Assembly: GCA_934481385.1 (NCBI GenBank)
Contig: CAKSPD010000005.1
Coordinates: 77,593 to 141,592, forward strand
Length of the DNA stretch: 64,000 nt
Direction of reading: 5' to 3'
Source: an uncultured Oscillospiraceae bacterium
GTDB lineage: Bacteria > Bacillota > Clostridia > Oscillospirales > Ruminococcaceae
Each line of letters starts with the position of its first letter. Position 1 is the first letter of the stretch. This document shows, piece by piece, positions 1-8,487 of the stretch. The notes under the pieces were generated by a model. It was not told the origin of the DNA. It did not search any database and saw only the letters and a program-made list of their open reading frames with translations. A program made the translations under genes and the position numbers.

Positions 1-661
1 TAATCATATCGCCTGTTACAAAATTAGGCTTGCCGACTGCTGCAACAAGTATATCAGCATTGCGTGTGATTTCAGCAAGATTTTTTGTCTTTGAATGGCA
101 GATTGTAACTGTTCCGTTCTTATGTAGCAGGAGCATTGCCATAGGTTTTCCGACAATATTGCTTCTTCCGATTACAACGCAGTTCTTTCCTGATATTTCT
201 GTTCCTGTGCTTGCTATAAGTTCCATAACTCCGGCAGGAGTGCAGGGGAGGAATGAATATTCACCTATCATAATTTTTCCGACATTGAACGGGTGGAATG
301 CATCAACGTCCTTTTCAGCAGAAATAGCATTGATGATTGCTGTTTCATCAATATGCTTAGGAAGCGGGAGCTGTACAAGTATTCCGTTGACTTTACTGTC
401 ACGGTTAAGAACGTCTACAAGGTCAAGGAGCTGTTCCTGTGTTGTGGATTCATCAAGAGCATATTCATATGACTGAAATCCTACTTCTTCACAAGCCTTT
501 TTCTTTGAGTTAACATAAACTCTTGATGCCGGATTGTTTCCGACTATTACAACTGCAAGTCCGACTTTAAGACCTTTTTCATCTTTAAGGGTTGCTGTTT
601 CCTTTGCAACATCTGCCTTTACTGATGCTGAAACTTCCTTACCATTAATTATCTGTGCCAT
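1..661 (-). CDS. folD: FolD, methylenetetrahydrofolate dehydrogenase/cyclohydrolase (3' end outside window)
   Basis: Reading the minus strand from an ATG at 661 gives MAQIINGKEVSASVKADVAK, followed by the FolD segments VGLAVVIVGNNPASRVYVNSK, GILVQLPLPKH, AEKDVDAFHPFNVGK and VVIGRSNIVGKPMAMLL. FolD interconverts 5,10-methylene-, methenyl- and 10-formyl-THF using NADP in the cytosol. The lysine in YVNSKKKAC and the Rossmann motif GRSNIVGKP are visible. About 220 codons are present, so the C-terminal quarter is missing beyond base 1. Its start overlaps the end of lgt by 17 bp, so it is the last visible gene of the M16-M16-lgt-folD operon. The folate theme recurs with the THF riboswitch near 37.8 kb. 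Identification is secure. Confidence 0.95.
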   Translation of the reverse strand, partial: MAQIINGKEVSASVKADVAKETATLKDEKGLKVGLAVVIVGNNPASRVYVNSKKKACEEVGFQSYEYALDESTTQEQLLDLVDVLNRDSKVNGILVQLPLPKHIDETAIINAISAEKDVDAFHPFNVGKIMIGEYSFLPCTPAGVMELIASTGTEISGKNCVVIGRSNIVGKPMAMLLLHKNGTVTICHSKTKNLAEITRNADILVAAVGKPNFVTGDMI

Positions 662-1643
662 TATCTTTATTCTCCTTATTATTTTTATTATTTTTATTAT
701 ATTTTTCTTCGCTCTCCCTGATAAGTTCCTTTGATTCTTCTGTATCGCAGTAAAGAACAAAGAGTTCTCCTTTATGTTTTGCCCTCATAAGAACTGCAAT
801 GTGAACTGCTGTTGCTGTTATAACACAAAGGAGAGCAAGGAGCTGTGAAACTCTTATATTTCCGAACATAAGACTGTCTGTTCTGAAACCTTCTATAATA
901 AATCTTCCCATTCCGTACCATGTAAGATACATGAGGAAAAGCTGTCCGTCAAATTTTCTGTGCTTTGAAAACAAGGCAAGTATTAAAAATCCTGCAAGAC
1001 ACCATACTGATTCATAAAGGAAACAGGGGTGAACTCCATAAAGTTCGGACATTGATGTGCCGTACATTGAACTGGAAGGATTTGAAACTTCATTGATAAT
1101 TGTATTCTGAACAGTTCCGCCTGTCATAGCAAAAAGGCAGTCTGTATTTGTTCCGAAAGCCTCCTGATTGACAAAATTACCCCATCTTCCTATTCCCTGA
1201 CCGATAAGGAATCCCATTCCCGTTATATCAAGCATAGGTAAAAACTTTACTTTCCGGATTTTACACATTATTCCTCCGAAAAGAATTGCACCTATAATTC
1301 CGCCGTAAATCGCAAGTCCGCCGTTTCTGAAATTAAGAATTGCTTTCAGATTTCCTGCATACTGTTCCCAGCGGAATGCAACATAATAAGCTCTCGCACC
1401 AATCATTCCGCCAAGAACCCCTGCTATGACCGCATCGATTGCACGGTCAGGGTCTATTCCGAATTTTTTCATTCTCGGAAAACAGTATATCATAGCAAGA
1501 AGAAGTCCGAATGATATTATAACAGCATACCATTTTATTTCAAATCCAAATACCGAAAAAGCTGTACTGTCAACTGAAACATCTATATGAAGATTAGGAA
1601 AAACTATTCTGTCAGGGTCTGTAATTCTTTCAACTTCAGTCAT
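645..1643 (-). CDS. lgt: Lgt, prolipoprotein diacylglyceryl transferase
   Basis: This integral membrane enzyme transfers diacylglycerol from phosphatidylglycerol to the lipobox cysteine of prolipoproteins. The family signature is present as GIGRWGNFVNQEAFG around residues 150-165, preceded by the GARAYYV segment and flanked by about seven hydrophobic helices. The last 20 or so residues are a very polar Asn/Lys-rich tail (KYNKNNKNNKENKDN), unusual for Lgt and probably a disordered cytosolic extension. The start overlaps the preceding M16 gene by 4 bp (ATGA), which indicates translational coupling. A likely client, the lipoprotein at 5475-6071, lies nearby. Confidence 0.96.
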   Translation of the reverse strand: MTEVERITDPDRIVFPNLHIDVSVDSTAFSVFGFEIKWYAVIISFGLLLAMIYCFPRMKKFGIDPDRAIDAVIAGVLGGMIGARAYYVAFRWEQYAGNLKAILNFRNGGLAIYGGIIGAILFGGIMCKIRKVKFLPMLDITGMGFLIGQGIGRWGNFVNQEAFGTNTDCLFAMTGGTVQNTIINEVSNPSSSMYGTSMSELYGVHPCFLYESVWCLAGFLILALFSKHRKFDGQLFLMYLTWYGMGRFIIEGFRTDSLMFGNIRVSQLLALLCVITATAVHIAVLMRAKHKGELFVLYCDTEESKELIRESEEKYNKNNKNNKENKDNGTDN

Positions 1644-2920
1644 TCGCTTTCACCGTTCTTTATAACAGATATTGCAAGCTTTTCAGGAAGAAGTTCAGTT
1701 TTTATGAAATCAAGAACATCACTGCTTGTTACCTGAGAAAGAATTTCAATTTCAGCATATGGAGAAACGCCGTCCATATGAGAATTAATCATAATGTTTG
1801 CAACTTCTTCAACATTATTGAGTTCCTTTACAAGTTTTCCGTAATTAAGTTTTTTGATGTTGCTGAAAAGTTTTTCATCTATTCCCTCTGATTTTATTCT
1901 TTCAAATTCAGAAAGAATTTCATCTCTTACCCTGAATGGATTTTCTGATTCTCCGCTGAATATAAGTGAAAAATATCCGTCACCGCAGAAACATTCAAAA
2001 TCAAAGCTTGAATTTATAATTCCCTCTGACAAAAGTCTTTGATAAAAATCAGATGAACTGTCAGCAAGTAAACTTGCTGATATATCAGCAGTAACAGTTG
2101 CTTTAAGTCTTTCATATCCGTCTTTTGATGTACATTTGTAACCGATATTGAAAAGAGGATTTCCGACAGGCTGATTTTCAGTTATCTCATTTTTTACAAT
2201 GCTGTCCGGTTCATCGGGGAATACTGTTTCAAGTCCCTTGTCATCACAGGGTTTAAGATACTTGTCACAAATTTCAAGAACTTCATCAGCATTTATATTT
2301 CCTGCTATTGAAAGAACCATATTATTGAGATTATAGAAAGTGTTATAGCACTTGTAAAGCAGTTCGGCATCTATTTCAGCAATGCTTTCAACCGTTCCTG
2401 CAATGTCAATTTTTACAGGGTGATTATGATAAAGGCAGTTAAGAAGATTGAAAAATACTCTCCAGTTCGGATTGTCATCACACATTTTTATTTCCTGACC
2501 GATAATTCCCTGTTCCTTTGCAACGCTTTCAGGAGTGAAATAAGGTTTCTGAACGAAATCAAGGAGTATTCCGAGAGATTCCTTATAGTTTTTTGAACAG
2601 CTGAAAAGATAACAGGTTTTATCAAATGATGTAAATGCATTTGCATTTGCACCTGTCTTTGCATAGAGGTTGAAAACATCGCAGTCCTCATTTTCAAAGA
2701 GTTTGTGTTCAAGAAAATGTGCTATTCCCTCCGGAACTGTTGTATATTCCTTATCAGCATTTGTTTTGAACATTGTATTGATTGAACCGTATTTTGTACC
2801 GAAAAGAGCTTCTATTGTGCTGAAACCTTCCATTTCGCATATATATATGTCAAGACCGCTGGGGTGTTTCACATATATACAGCTGTCACCGGTTCTGCTT
2901 GTTAAAACTTTCTTTTCCAT
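1640..2920 (-). CDS. M16 (pitrilysin) family metallopeptidase, YmfH-like, with intact zinc motif
   Basis: A 426-residue single-unit M16 protein. The inverted zinc motif HxxEH is seen as HFLEHKLFE near residue 68, and the downstream glutamate region reads GIIGQEIKMCDDNP, as in active pitrilysin-fold peptidases. Its neighbour upstream (2927-4186) is a second M16 protein without the motif. This active/inactive pairing is the same as Bacillus YmfH/YmfF and probably forms a heterodimer. In some annotation pipelines the pair is linked to EF-P 5-aminopentanol modification, which I cannot test here. There is no signal peptide, so the product should be cytosolic. The gene sits 6 bp after its partner and overlaps lgt by 4 bp. 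Confidence 0.9.
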   Translation of the reverse strand: MEKKVLTSRTGDSCIYVKHPSGLDIYICEMEGFSTIEALFGTKYGSINTMFKTNADKEYTTVPEGIAHFLEHKLFENEDCDVFNLYAKTGANANAFTSFDKTCYLFSCSKNYKESLGILLDFVQKPYFTPESVAKEQGIIGQEIKMCDDNPNWRVFFNLLNCLYHNHPVKIDIAGTVESIAEIDAELLYKCYNTFYNLNNMVLSIAGNINADEVLEICDKYLKPCDDKGLETVFPDEPDSIVKNEITENQPVGNPLFNIGYKCTSKDGYERLKATVTADISASLLADSSSDFYQRLLSEGIINSSFDFECFCGDGYFSLIFSGESENPFRVRDEILSEFERIKSEGIDEKLFSNIKKLNYGKLVKELNNVEEVANIMINSHMDGVSPYAEIEILSQVTSSDVLDFIKTELLPEKLAISVIKNGESE

Positions 2921-2926
2921 TCTGAA

Positions 2927-4186
2927 TTATTCCTCCCTGCTTTTCATAATATAAACCGTATCAAGCACAAGTGACTTTGCACACTCGATAATTCTTTCTC
3001 TTGTAACATTTCTGTATTCTTCAAGCTTTTTTTCAGGAGTAATATATTCTCCCTCATATACAGCTGATTTATACCAGTTTATATATGAATTTATGGTGTC
3101 GCCTATTCCGCTGAAACTGTTTTCAATTGAAACAAGAATATTCTGTATATCCTCATCAGAAAAATTTCCCTTGATAATTTCATCAAGCTGTTCAAGGATA
3201 GCCTTTTCAGCAGTTTCAATATTTTTTGTTTCAACTCCGCAGTCAACAAATATGCAGTTTTTAAGACCTGAAAAATGGCTTGCACAATAATAGCAGAGGC
3301 TCATTTTTTCACGCACATTTGCAAAAAGCTTTGAAAAAGGTGTTTCACCGTAAAGAGCTGAAAGCATCTTCATTGCATATTTGTCATCTTTTTCAGACTT
3401 GAATGCAAGAACCATTTTTGACTGATTAACGTCAAGTGTTTCAGTAAGTCTTTCAACATTTTCTTTTATCGGGCTGAAACTTATAAAACTGAAGTTGCAG
3501 AACTTATTTTCAAAATTGCCGAATGATTCTGACAAAAGCCTTATTATGCTGTCATTTTTCTGTGCAGATACATATGAAATTTCTATCTGTGAATTTGCAA
3601 TAAGATTTTTAAATGCTTTATATGCAGATTCAGCTGTTACATTCTGCAAGGATTCAGATGTTCCGTAGGAGGCATATTCAGCCGGTTCACCCTTAAAAGC
3701 AATTTCATATGCCTGTTTCAAAGCATATAATCTTTTGTTGTTTATTTCAGAATCTATTTTTGACTGAATATCCTTTTTAACAATGTCAAAAATTTTCTGA
3801 TTGAAGCCGTTATCCTTAACATCGGGAGAAAATATACAGTCAAGAAGCATTTTTACGGTTTCTGTTTCAATATCTTCTCCCTCAAGAGCATATTTGCTGT
3901 CAAGCCATACTGCACTGATACTGTTGACCTGAAAATTGCCTACCTTTGATATTCTCGAAAAAATATCAGAACCGTAAAGGCTGTTGAGCTTTGATGAAAA
4001 CTCTGTAATGGTAGGATACTTGCTGTTTGTCATACTTACTGCAACGGTTGCTGAAGCATTTTCCGACAAAGTTTCAGGGTCAAGAGGGGTAATGAATGAT
4101 ATTTCGATAGCACCTTTTTTAAACTTGCTGTCGATAATTTCAGAAAATCCGATATTTTCGGCAAGTTTCATTCTCTCATATGTCAT
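2927..4186 (-). CDS. M16 family protein, YmfF-like, lacking the zinc motif
   Basis: This 419-residue protein has the M16 fold signature (for example DPETLSENASATVAVSMTNS and a C-terminal GIGDTINSYINWY segment), but no HxxEH is present where the catalytic motif should be; that stretch reads TITEFSSKLNSLYGSD. It is therefore the non-catalytic half of the M16 pair. It is the first gene of the operon: AAGGAG lies just upstream, and a promoter with -10 TATAAT at 4227-4232 and a weak TGGAAA -35 at 4250-4255 (17-bp spacer) reads into it. The direction is divergent from the DUF3810 gene. Confidence 0.87.
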   Translation of the reverse strand: MTYERMKLAENIGFSEIIDSKFKKGAIEISFITPLDPETLSENASATVAVSMTNSKYPTITEFSSKLNSLYGSDIFSRISKVGNFQVNSISAVWLDSKYALEGEDIETETVKMLLDCIFSPDVKDNGFNQKIFDIVKKDIQSKIDSEINNKRLYALKQAYEIAFKGEPAEYASYGTSESLQNVTAESAYKAFKNLIANSQIEISYVSAQKNDSIIRLLSESFGNFENKFCNFSFISFSPIKENVERLTETLDVNQSKMVLAFKSEKDDKYAMKMLSALYGETPFSKLFANVREKMSLCYYCASHFSGLKNCIFVDCGVETKNIETAEKAILEQLDEIIKGNFSDEDIQNILVSIENSFSGIGDTINSYINWYKSAVYEGEYITPEKKLEEYRNVTRERIIECAKSLVLDTVYIMKSREE

Positions 4187-4277
4187 TTTTTTATCTCCTT
4201 TAAGAAATTTTTAGTACCGCTTTTTTATTATACCATATTATTCTGAATATTTCCATAGTTTAATGAAATTTTTTTTA

Positions 4278-4306
4278 TTGAAATAATATCATTACTGTGA
4301 TATAAT
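4278..4306 (+). promoter_or_regulatory. SigA-type promoter for the DUF3810 gene
   Basis: TTGAAA at 4278-4283, a 17-bp spacer, then TATAAT at 4301-4306 preceded by TGA (extended -10). It is 32 bp upstream of the start codon, and AGGAGG follows at about 4322. Confidence 0.85.
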
Positions 4307-4338
4307 AGAATAAAAAGTATCAGGAGGCATTTTTCAGA

Positions 4339-5439
4339 ATGAAAAAATCTTTTATAATTTCGGGGGCAATCATAATATTCTGTTTACTTGTCAATATTAC
4401 TGCAAGGCTTTGGACGGGTTTTGCTGATTTTTATGTGCGGAATATTTTTCCTTTTTTCAGCAATATTTTTTCATTCTTAAGCGGATTGTTCAGTTTTTCA
4501 GTCGGAGAAGTTTTCCTGTTTATTCTGGCAATTTTTATTATAATAGGAATACCTGCAATTTTTGTAATATTAATCAGAAGCAAAAATTCAAGAAAAAAGG
4601 TTCTGAAAATATATACTTCAATTGCTCTTTTTATAATCACGTTTGCCGTTTTTTCTGAAACATTCAACTGCTTTATAATGTATCAATGCACTCCGTTTTC
4701 AAATGTTTATTTCAATGAATCCGAACGTTCAAGAGAACAGCTAACTGAACTTTATTCAGTTCTTGTTGATGAAACAAACAAGCTTGCTGAACAGGTTGAA
4801 CGTGATTCTGAGGGGAATTTTAAAATCACCTGCGATATGAACGAAGAAGCTAAAAAAGCTATGAAGAAAATGGGTGAAAAATATCCGCAGTTCAAAGGAT
4901 ATTATCCTGACCCAAAGCCGATTAAAACTTCTTACATAATGAGTCAGACCCGTACGCTCGGAATTTATTTTCCTTTTACTATGGAGGCAAATTATAATCC
5001 GAGTGTTTATGAAAGCAATCTCCCGAATACAGTTTGTCACGAATTTTCACATCTCAAAGGAATTATTCTTGAAGATGAAGCCGGATTCTTTGCATTTGTA
5101 GCCTGCATACAAAGTGACAATATTGAAATTCAGTACAGCGGTTATCTAAATGCTCTGGAATATGTAAGCAATGAAATTTATAAAAACAATATTTTGGAGG
5201 CTTTTGAAATATCTCAGAAAATTTCTGAAAAAACTTCTCAGGATATGTATAAATTCGTTCCGGAAGAATTCTGGGAGGAAAACAAGGACAAAGAAATAAT
5301 TTCAAGTGAAACAATCGGAAAGGTTTCTGATAATTTTACTGACACAAATCTTAAAATAAACGGCGTTGAGGACGGTATACAAAGTTACAGCAGAATTGTA
5401 AATCTTCTGCTTGATTATTATTTCGGCGGTGAAAAATAA
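4339..5439 (+). CDS. DUF3810 membrane protein with HExxH metallopeptidase motif
   Basis: This 366-residue protein starts with a hydrophobic segment (residues 4-22) and has two more membrane-spanning stretches before residue 115, which leaves a large soluble C-terminal domain. That domain contains CHEFSHLKGI near residue 235, an HExxH zinc motif, followed by EDEAGFFAFVAC, where a third ligand glutamate would be expected. This layout matches the DUF3810 family, predicted zinc metallopeptidases of unknown substrate. The gene stands alone between a promoter at 4278-4306 and a bidirectional terminator at 5442-5472. Protease activity is an inference from the motif. Confidence 0.8.
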   Translation: MKKSFIISGAIIIFCLLVNITARLWTGFADFYVRNIFPFFSNIFSFLSGLFSFSVGEVFLFILAIFIIIGIPAIFVILIRSKNSRKKVLKIYTSIALFIITFAVFSETFNCFIMYQCTPFSNVYFNESERSREQLTELYSVLVDETNKLAEQVERDSEGNFKITCDMNEEAKKAMKKMGEKYPQFKGYYPDPKPIKTSYIMSQTRTLGIYFPFTMEANYNPSVYESNLPNTVCHEFSHLKGIILEDEAGFFAFVACIQSDNIEIQYSGYLNALEYVSNEIYKNNILEAFEISQKISEKTSQDMYKFVPEEFWEENKDKEIISSETIGKVSDNFTDTNLKINGVEDGIQSYSRIVNLLLDYYFGGEK

Positions 5440-5441
5440 AC

Positions 5442-5472
5442 AAGGCGGTTTTTTATTAAAACCGCCTTTTTC
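5442..5472. terminator. Bidirectional intrinsic terminator
   Basis: An 11-bp stem AAGGCGGTTTT / AAAACCGCCTT with flanking T-rich runs on both strands serves the convergent DUF3810 gene (+) and lipoprotein gene (-). Confidence 0.85.
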
Positions 5473-5474
5473 AC

Positions 5475-6071
5475 TTATGATGATACTGTTGTTTCTGTTT
5501 CAGTCTTAGGAACTGTTGCTGATGTTGTTTCTTCCGGTTTGATTTCCGAACCTATTTCAGACATTTCACCAAATTCCATTACAAGTTTCATATTCGGCAT
5601 TTCAAAACGCTTGAGATTGCCGGATTTATCAGCAGTAAGAATATATTCTCCGCTTTCAAGATTTCCGCTTATCTTTATTTCACCGTTTTCGGATTCTCCT
5701 GAAAGTTCCTCCTGTCTTGCAAGCTCATCAGCAACCGAAATCAGATTTGACATCATTGATTTAACCGGAAGTGCTGACTGCGGAACTGAAAAACTTAATC
5801 CCTTATAAGATGCCGTTGATGTTCCGTCTGTAAATTCAAGCTTTACACCGCTTAAAGTATTCGGGGAATCAAATTCTATCTCCCACATACCCTCTCCGAA
5901 ACGGCAGAGAACTCCGCTTGCTTTCATCTGGTCAAGAGTTATTTCAGTTTCTGTCTGGAATGCTGTATTAAGACCATTTTCAGCAGTACCTGTTTCAGAT
6001 GAAGGAGTCTTACAGCCTGTCATCGATAAAAACATTATTCCTGTAAAAGCCAATGTAACAAGTCTTTTCAT
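5475..6071 (-). CDS. Predicted lipoprotein of unknown function
   Basis: The N-terminus MKRLVTLAFTGIMFLSMTGC is a lipoprotein signal with lipobox SMTGC, so the protein should be anchored at the outer face of the membrane after Lgt and Lsp processing. The rest (about 178 residues) is polar and ends in a Thr/Ser/Glu-rich tail (EETTSATVPKTETETTVSS). The middle reads like a two-lobed beta-rich fold (SGVLCRFGEGMWEIEFDSPNTL; NLESGEYILTADKSGNLKRFEMP). I do not recognise a family. It sits downstream of the NAD(P)HX repair gene, separated by 58 bp, possibly in the same transcript. Confidence 0.75.
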   Translation of the reverse strand: MKRLVTLAFTGIMFLSMTGCKTPSSETGTAENGLNTAFQTETEITLDQMKASGVLCRFGEGMWEIEFDSPNTLSGVKLEFTDGTSTASYKGLSFSVPQSALPVKSMMSNLISVADELARQEELSGESENGEIKISGNLESGEYILTADKSGNLKRFEMPNMKLVMEFGEMSEIGSEIKPEETTSATVPKTETETTVSS

Positions 6072-6129
6072 AAATAAAAATCTCCTGTCTTTATGTTCTG
6101 ACTTTTTACATCTTTTAATTTTTACTGAT

Positions 6130-7761
6130 TTATTTTATACTCATAAATGAGGCTGACAGGTTTTTTATAATATCTGTCGGGAGCATTGCCTCATATCCCA
6201 TTTTTTCAGCAGTTATGTCACCTGCAAGACCATGTATATATACTCCGTATGTGCAGGCATCGAATGCTGAATATCCCTGTGCGGAAAGTGATGCTATGAT
6301 TCCGGCAAGAACATCACCGCTTCCGCCTCTGCTCATTCCCGGATTGCCGTTGATATTGACCATACATCTCTGTGAATCTGCCGTAACTGTTCCAGCACCT
6401 TTGAGAACAAGCGTTACACCATATTTTTCCGCAAATTTCATAGCTGTTTCTATTCTGTTTTTTTGTATTCCCTCTGTACCTGCCTCACAAAGACGTGACA
6501 TTTCCTTCGGGTGAGGAGTAAGTATAATATCTGCTTTGCTCTCTGATAATATATTTATGCAGGAGGATATACAGTTTATGCCGTCTGCATCTATAATTAC
6601 AGGACAATCCGCATTTTTTACTATAAATTCCGTAAGCTTTCTTGTTGAATCGGTAACACCCATTCCACAGCCTATAAGTATTGAACTGTATGATTTTATC
6701 GTTTTAAGAAGAATATCCCTGTTTTCTTCAAAAAGAATATAGCCTTCGCTGTCTGTTGCAAGAGGAAGTGTTATTGCCTCCGGAATCTGCTGTGATATAT
6801 TATTTATACATGTCCAAGATGATGCAACAGTAAGAAGTCCGACTCCGGAACGCAGTGCGGAAAGCGAGGACATTATTGATGCTCCTCTCATACGGTCACT
6901 TCCGGTTATTGAAAGCATTTTCCCGAAATCGCCTTTATTTGCATCAATTTTTCTGTGCTGTTTAAGTGACTTTACAATACTTAAATCTACTACATTCATG
7001 TTCTTCGAGAGAACTGAAAGGCTTCCCTCATGAAGTCCTATATCAAAAACCTGAACTTCTCCGCAGAATTGTCTTAAAGGATACTGAGTCATTCCGCTTT
7101 TTATATATCCGAATACCGCTGTATAATCTGCATTGAATGTTCCTGAAGATACTTCGCCTGTCATACAGTTTGCACCGCTGGGAACATCTGCTGCTATTTT
7201 TATTTTCGGCTGTGAGGCTTTGAAATATTCGGCAATCTCTTTGTCGAGAACACCATGAAATCCTGTTCCGAATACTCCGTCAACTATAACTTCACTTTCA
7301 GCGACAGCATTCATTATTGAAGATATTCTTGATTCTTCCTGCCGTTTTGTTTTTCTGGCAGAATCCTTGTAAAGCTCCCCTGTCATAAATGCAAGTTCCT
7401 GTGATTCAACAGAATTTTTTATACCTTTGTCACGATAACCGTTAAGAAATTTTGCTCTTGATTTCGGAATTTTTGAAAATGCATTCTTGGCTATATCAGT
7501 TGAAGGCATTCCGCAGACATGCACAAATGTAACATCATATCCGCTGTATATAAGTTCACGTCCTGCAACAAAACAGTCACCGCCGTTATTTCCTTTTCCG
7601 CAAAGAAACAATATTTTTCTTGCATCTTTTTTATGGCTTATTTCTGATATGAACTTTGCAAGCTTTATTCCTGCATTCTCCATCAGGACAGAACGGCTTG
7701 TTCCGAGTTTTTCGGATAAAATTTCAATTTTTCCCATTTCTTCAGGTGTTACAATTCTCAT
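6130..7761 (-). CDS. nnr: Bifunctional NAD(P)H-hydrate epimerase / ADP-dependent NAD(P)H-hydrate dehydratase
   Basis: This 543-residue fusion repairs hydrated NADH and NADPH. The N-terminal YjeF epimerase domain shows FLCGKGNNGGDCFVAGREL and GVFGTGFHG. The C-terminal ribokinase-like dehydratase domain shows NKGDFGKMLSITGSDRMRGA, VIIDADGINC, LTPHPKEMSRL and the catalytic-loop motif RGGSGDVLAGIIASL. About 40 extra residues (roughly 135-170, KDSARKTKRQEESRISSIMN) are inserted in the epimerase half. AAGGAG is positioned 8 bp before the ATG. A hairpin followed by seven Ts (7781-7805) lies directly upstream of the RBS, so its own promoter may lie inside the phosphatase gene, or readthrough may be controlled. 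Confidence 0.95.
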   Translation of the reverse strand: MRIVTPEEMGKIEILSEKLGTSRSVLMENAGIKLAKFISEISHKKDARKILFLCGKGNNGGDCFVAGRELIYSGYDVTFVHVCGMPSTDIAKNAFSKIPKSRAKFLNGYRDKGIKNSVESQELAFMTGELYKDSARKTKRQEESRISSIMNAVAESEVIVDGVFGTGFHGVLDKEIAEYFKASQPKIKIAADVPSGANCMTGEVSSGTFNADYTAVFGYIKSGMTQYPLRQFCGEVQVFDIGLHEGSLSVLSKNMNVVDLSIVKSLKQHRKIDANKGDFGKMLSITGSDRMRGASIMSSLSALRSGVGLLTVASSWTCINNISQQIPEAITLPLATDSEGYILFEENRDILLKTIKSYSSILIGCGMGVTDSTRKLTEFIVKNADCPVIIDADGINCISSCINILSESKADIILTPHPKEMSRLCEAGTEGIQKNRIETAMKFAEKYGVTLVLKGAGTVTADSQRCMVNINGNPGMSRGGSGDVLAGIIASLSAQGYSAFDACTYGVYIHGLAGDITAEKMGYEAMLPTDIIKNLSASFMSIK

Positions 7762-7780
7762 AAAAATCTCCTTAAAAAAA

Positions 7781-7805
7781 TAAGGGCAAATAATATCTGC
7801 CCTTA
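7781..7805 (-). terminator. Intrinsic terminator after the tyrosine phosphatase gene
   Basis: An 8-bp stem TAAGGGCA / TGCCCTTA overlaps the stop codon of the phosphatase gene. On the minus strand it is followed by seven T residues and then immediately by the AAGGAG of the next gene. Confidence 0.75.
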
Positions 7806-8486
7806 TTTTCTGTATTCTTCAAAAATTTTGTCTGACCTTTCTATACTCTCTTTCAGCTTTCCTTTTTTCAGAATAACATCAAAATCAGGAATTCTTGATG
7901 TCATATTATGGCAGTCACTTCCGAATACAAGAGGATAACCCTCTTTTATAAGCGACTTAACAAAGTGTTTTTCACGAAAATTCCGAAAAGCCTGATTGTT
8001 TATCTGAAATACTGCATCAATTTTAAGCAGTTCCTCAATCTCTGATTTTTCATATAATCCGATATATCTGTGTATATGAGCAATTATTGGTTTAAGCTTA
8101 TAATCATATGATATACTGTATATTTCATCTGTCAGATTTTTAGGACAGTCATAATAGGGAGGTTCAAGAAGTATGAGATTAGTTCCCTCAATCGCAAGCT
8201 TTTCTATTCCGTCACATTCACTGATTCCGCTTTCCATAAGAATTTCTGCTCCAAGATATATCTCTTTAACAGGGATATTCTTCCGAGAAAGCTTTTCATA
8301 TGCAGATTTACGCTTTTTAATGAAACTTTCAACGGATTCTTCTCTGTGTGCATAAAAATGAGGAGTAGCTACTACACGTTCAAGTCCCTGTTCTGAAAGC
8401 TTTTCAAGCATCTGAACTGATTCTTCGGCACTTTTTGAACCGTCATCAATTTCCGGAAGTATGTGGCTGTGGTAATCTGTAAACAT
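7803..8486 (-). CDS. cpsB: CpsB/YwqE-type PHP-family protein-tyrosine phosphatase
   Basis: The N-terminal metal motif TDYHSHILPEIDDGSKS, then ATPHFYAHRE, IIAHIHRY and GSDCHNM are the metal-binding signatures of the manganese-dependent PHP phosphatases that dephosphorylate bacterial tyrosine kinases. The 227-residue length is close to the family norm of about 250. It starts one base after the end of the kinase gene (8488-9993), so the two form a kinase-phosphatase operon. The protein should act in the cytosol on the Tyr-rich tail of that kinase. No polysaccharide synthesis genes are adjacent. Confidence 0.9.
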   Translation of the reverse strand: MFTDYHSHILPEIDDGSKSAEESVQMLEKLSEQGLERVVATPHFYAHREESVESFIKKRKSAYEKLSRKNIPVKEIYLGAEILMESGISECDGIEKLAIEGTNLILLEPPYYDCPKNLTDEIYSISYDYKLKPIIAHIHRYIGLYEKSEIEELLKIDAVFQINNQAFRNFREKHFVKSLIKEGYPLVFGSDCHNMTSRIPDFDVILKKGKLKESIERSDKIFEEYRK

Positions 8487-8487
8487 A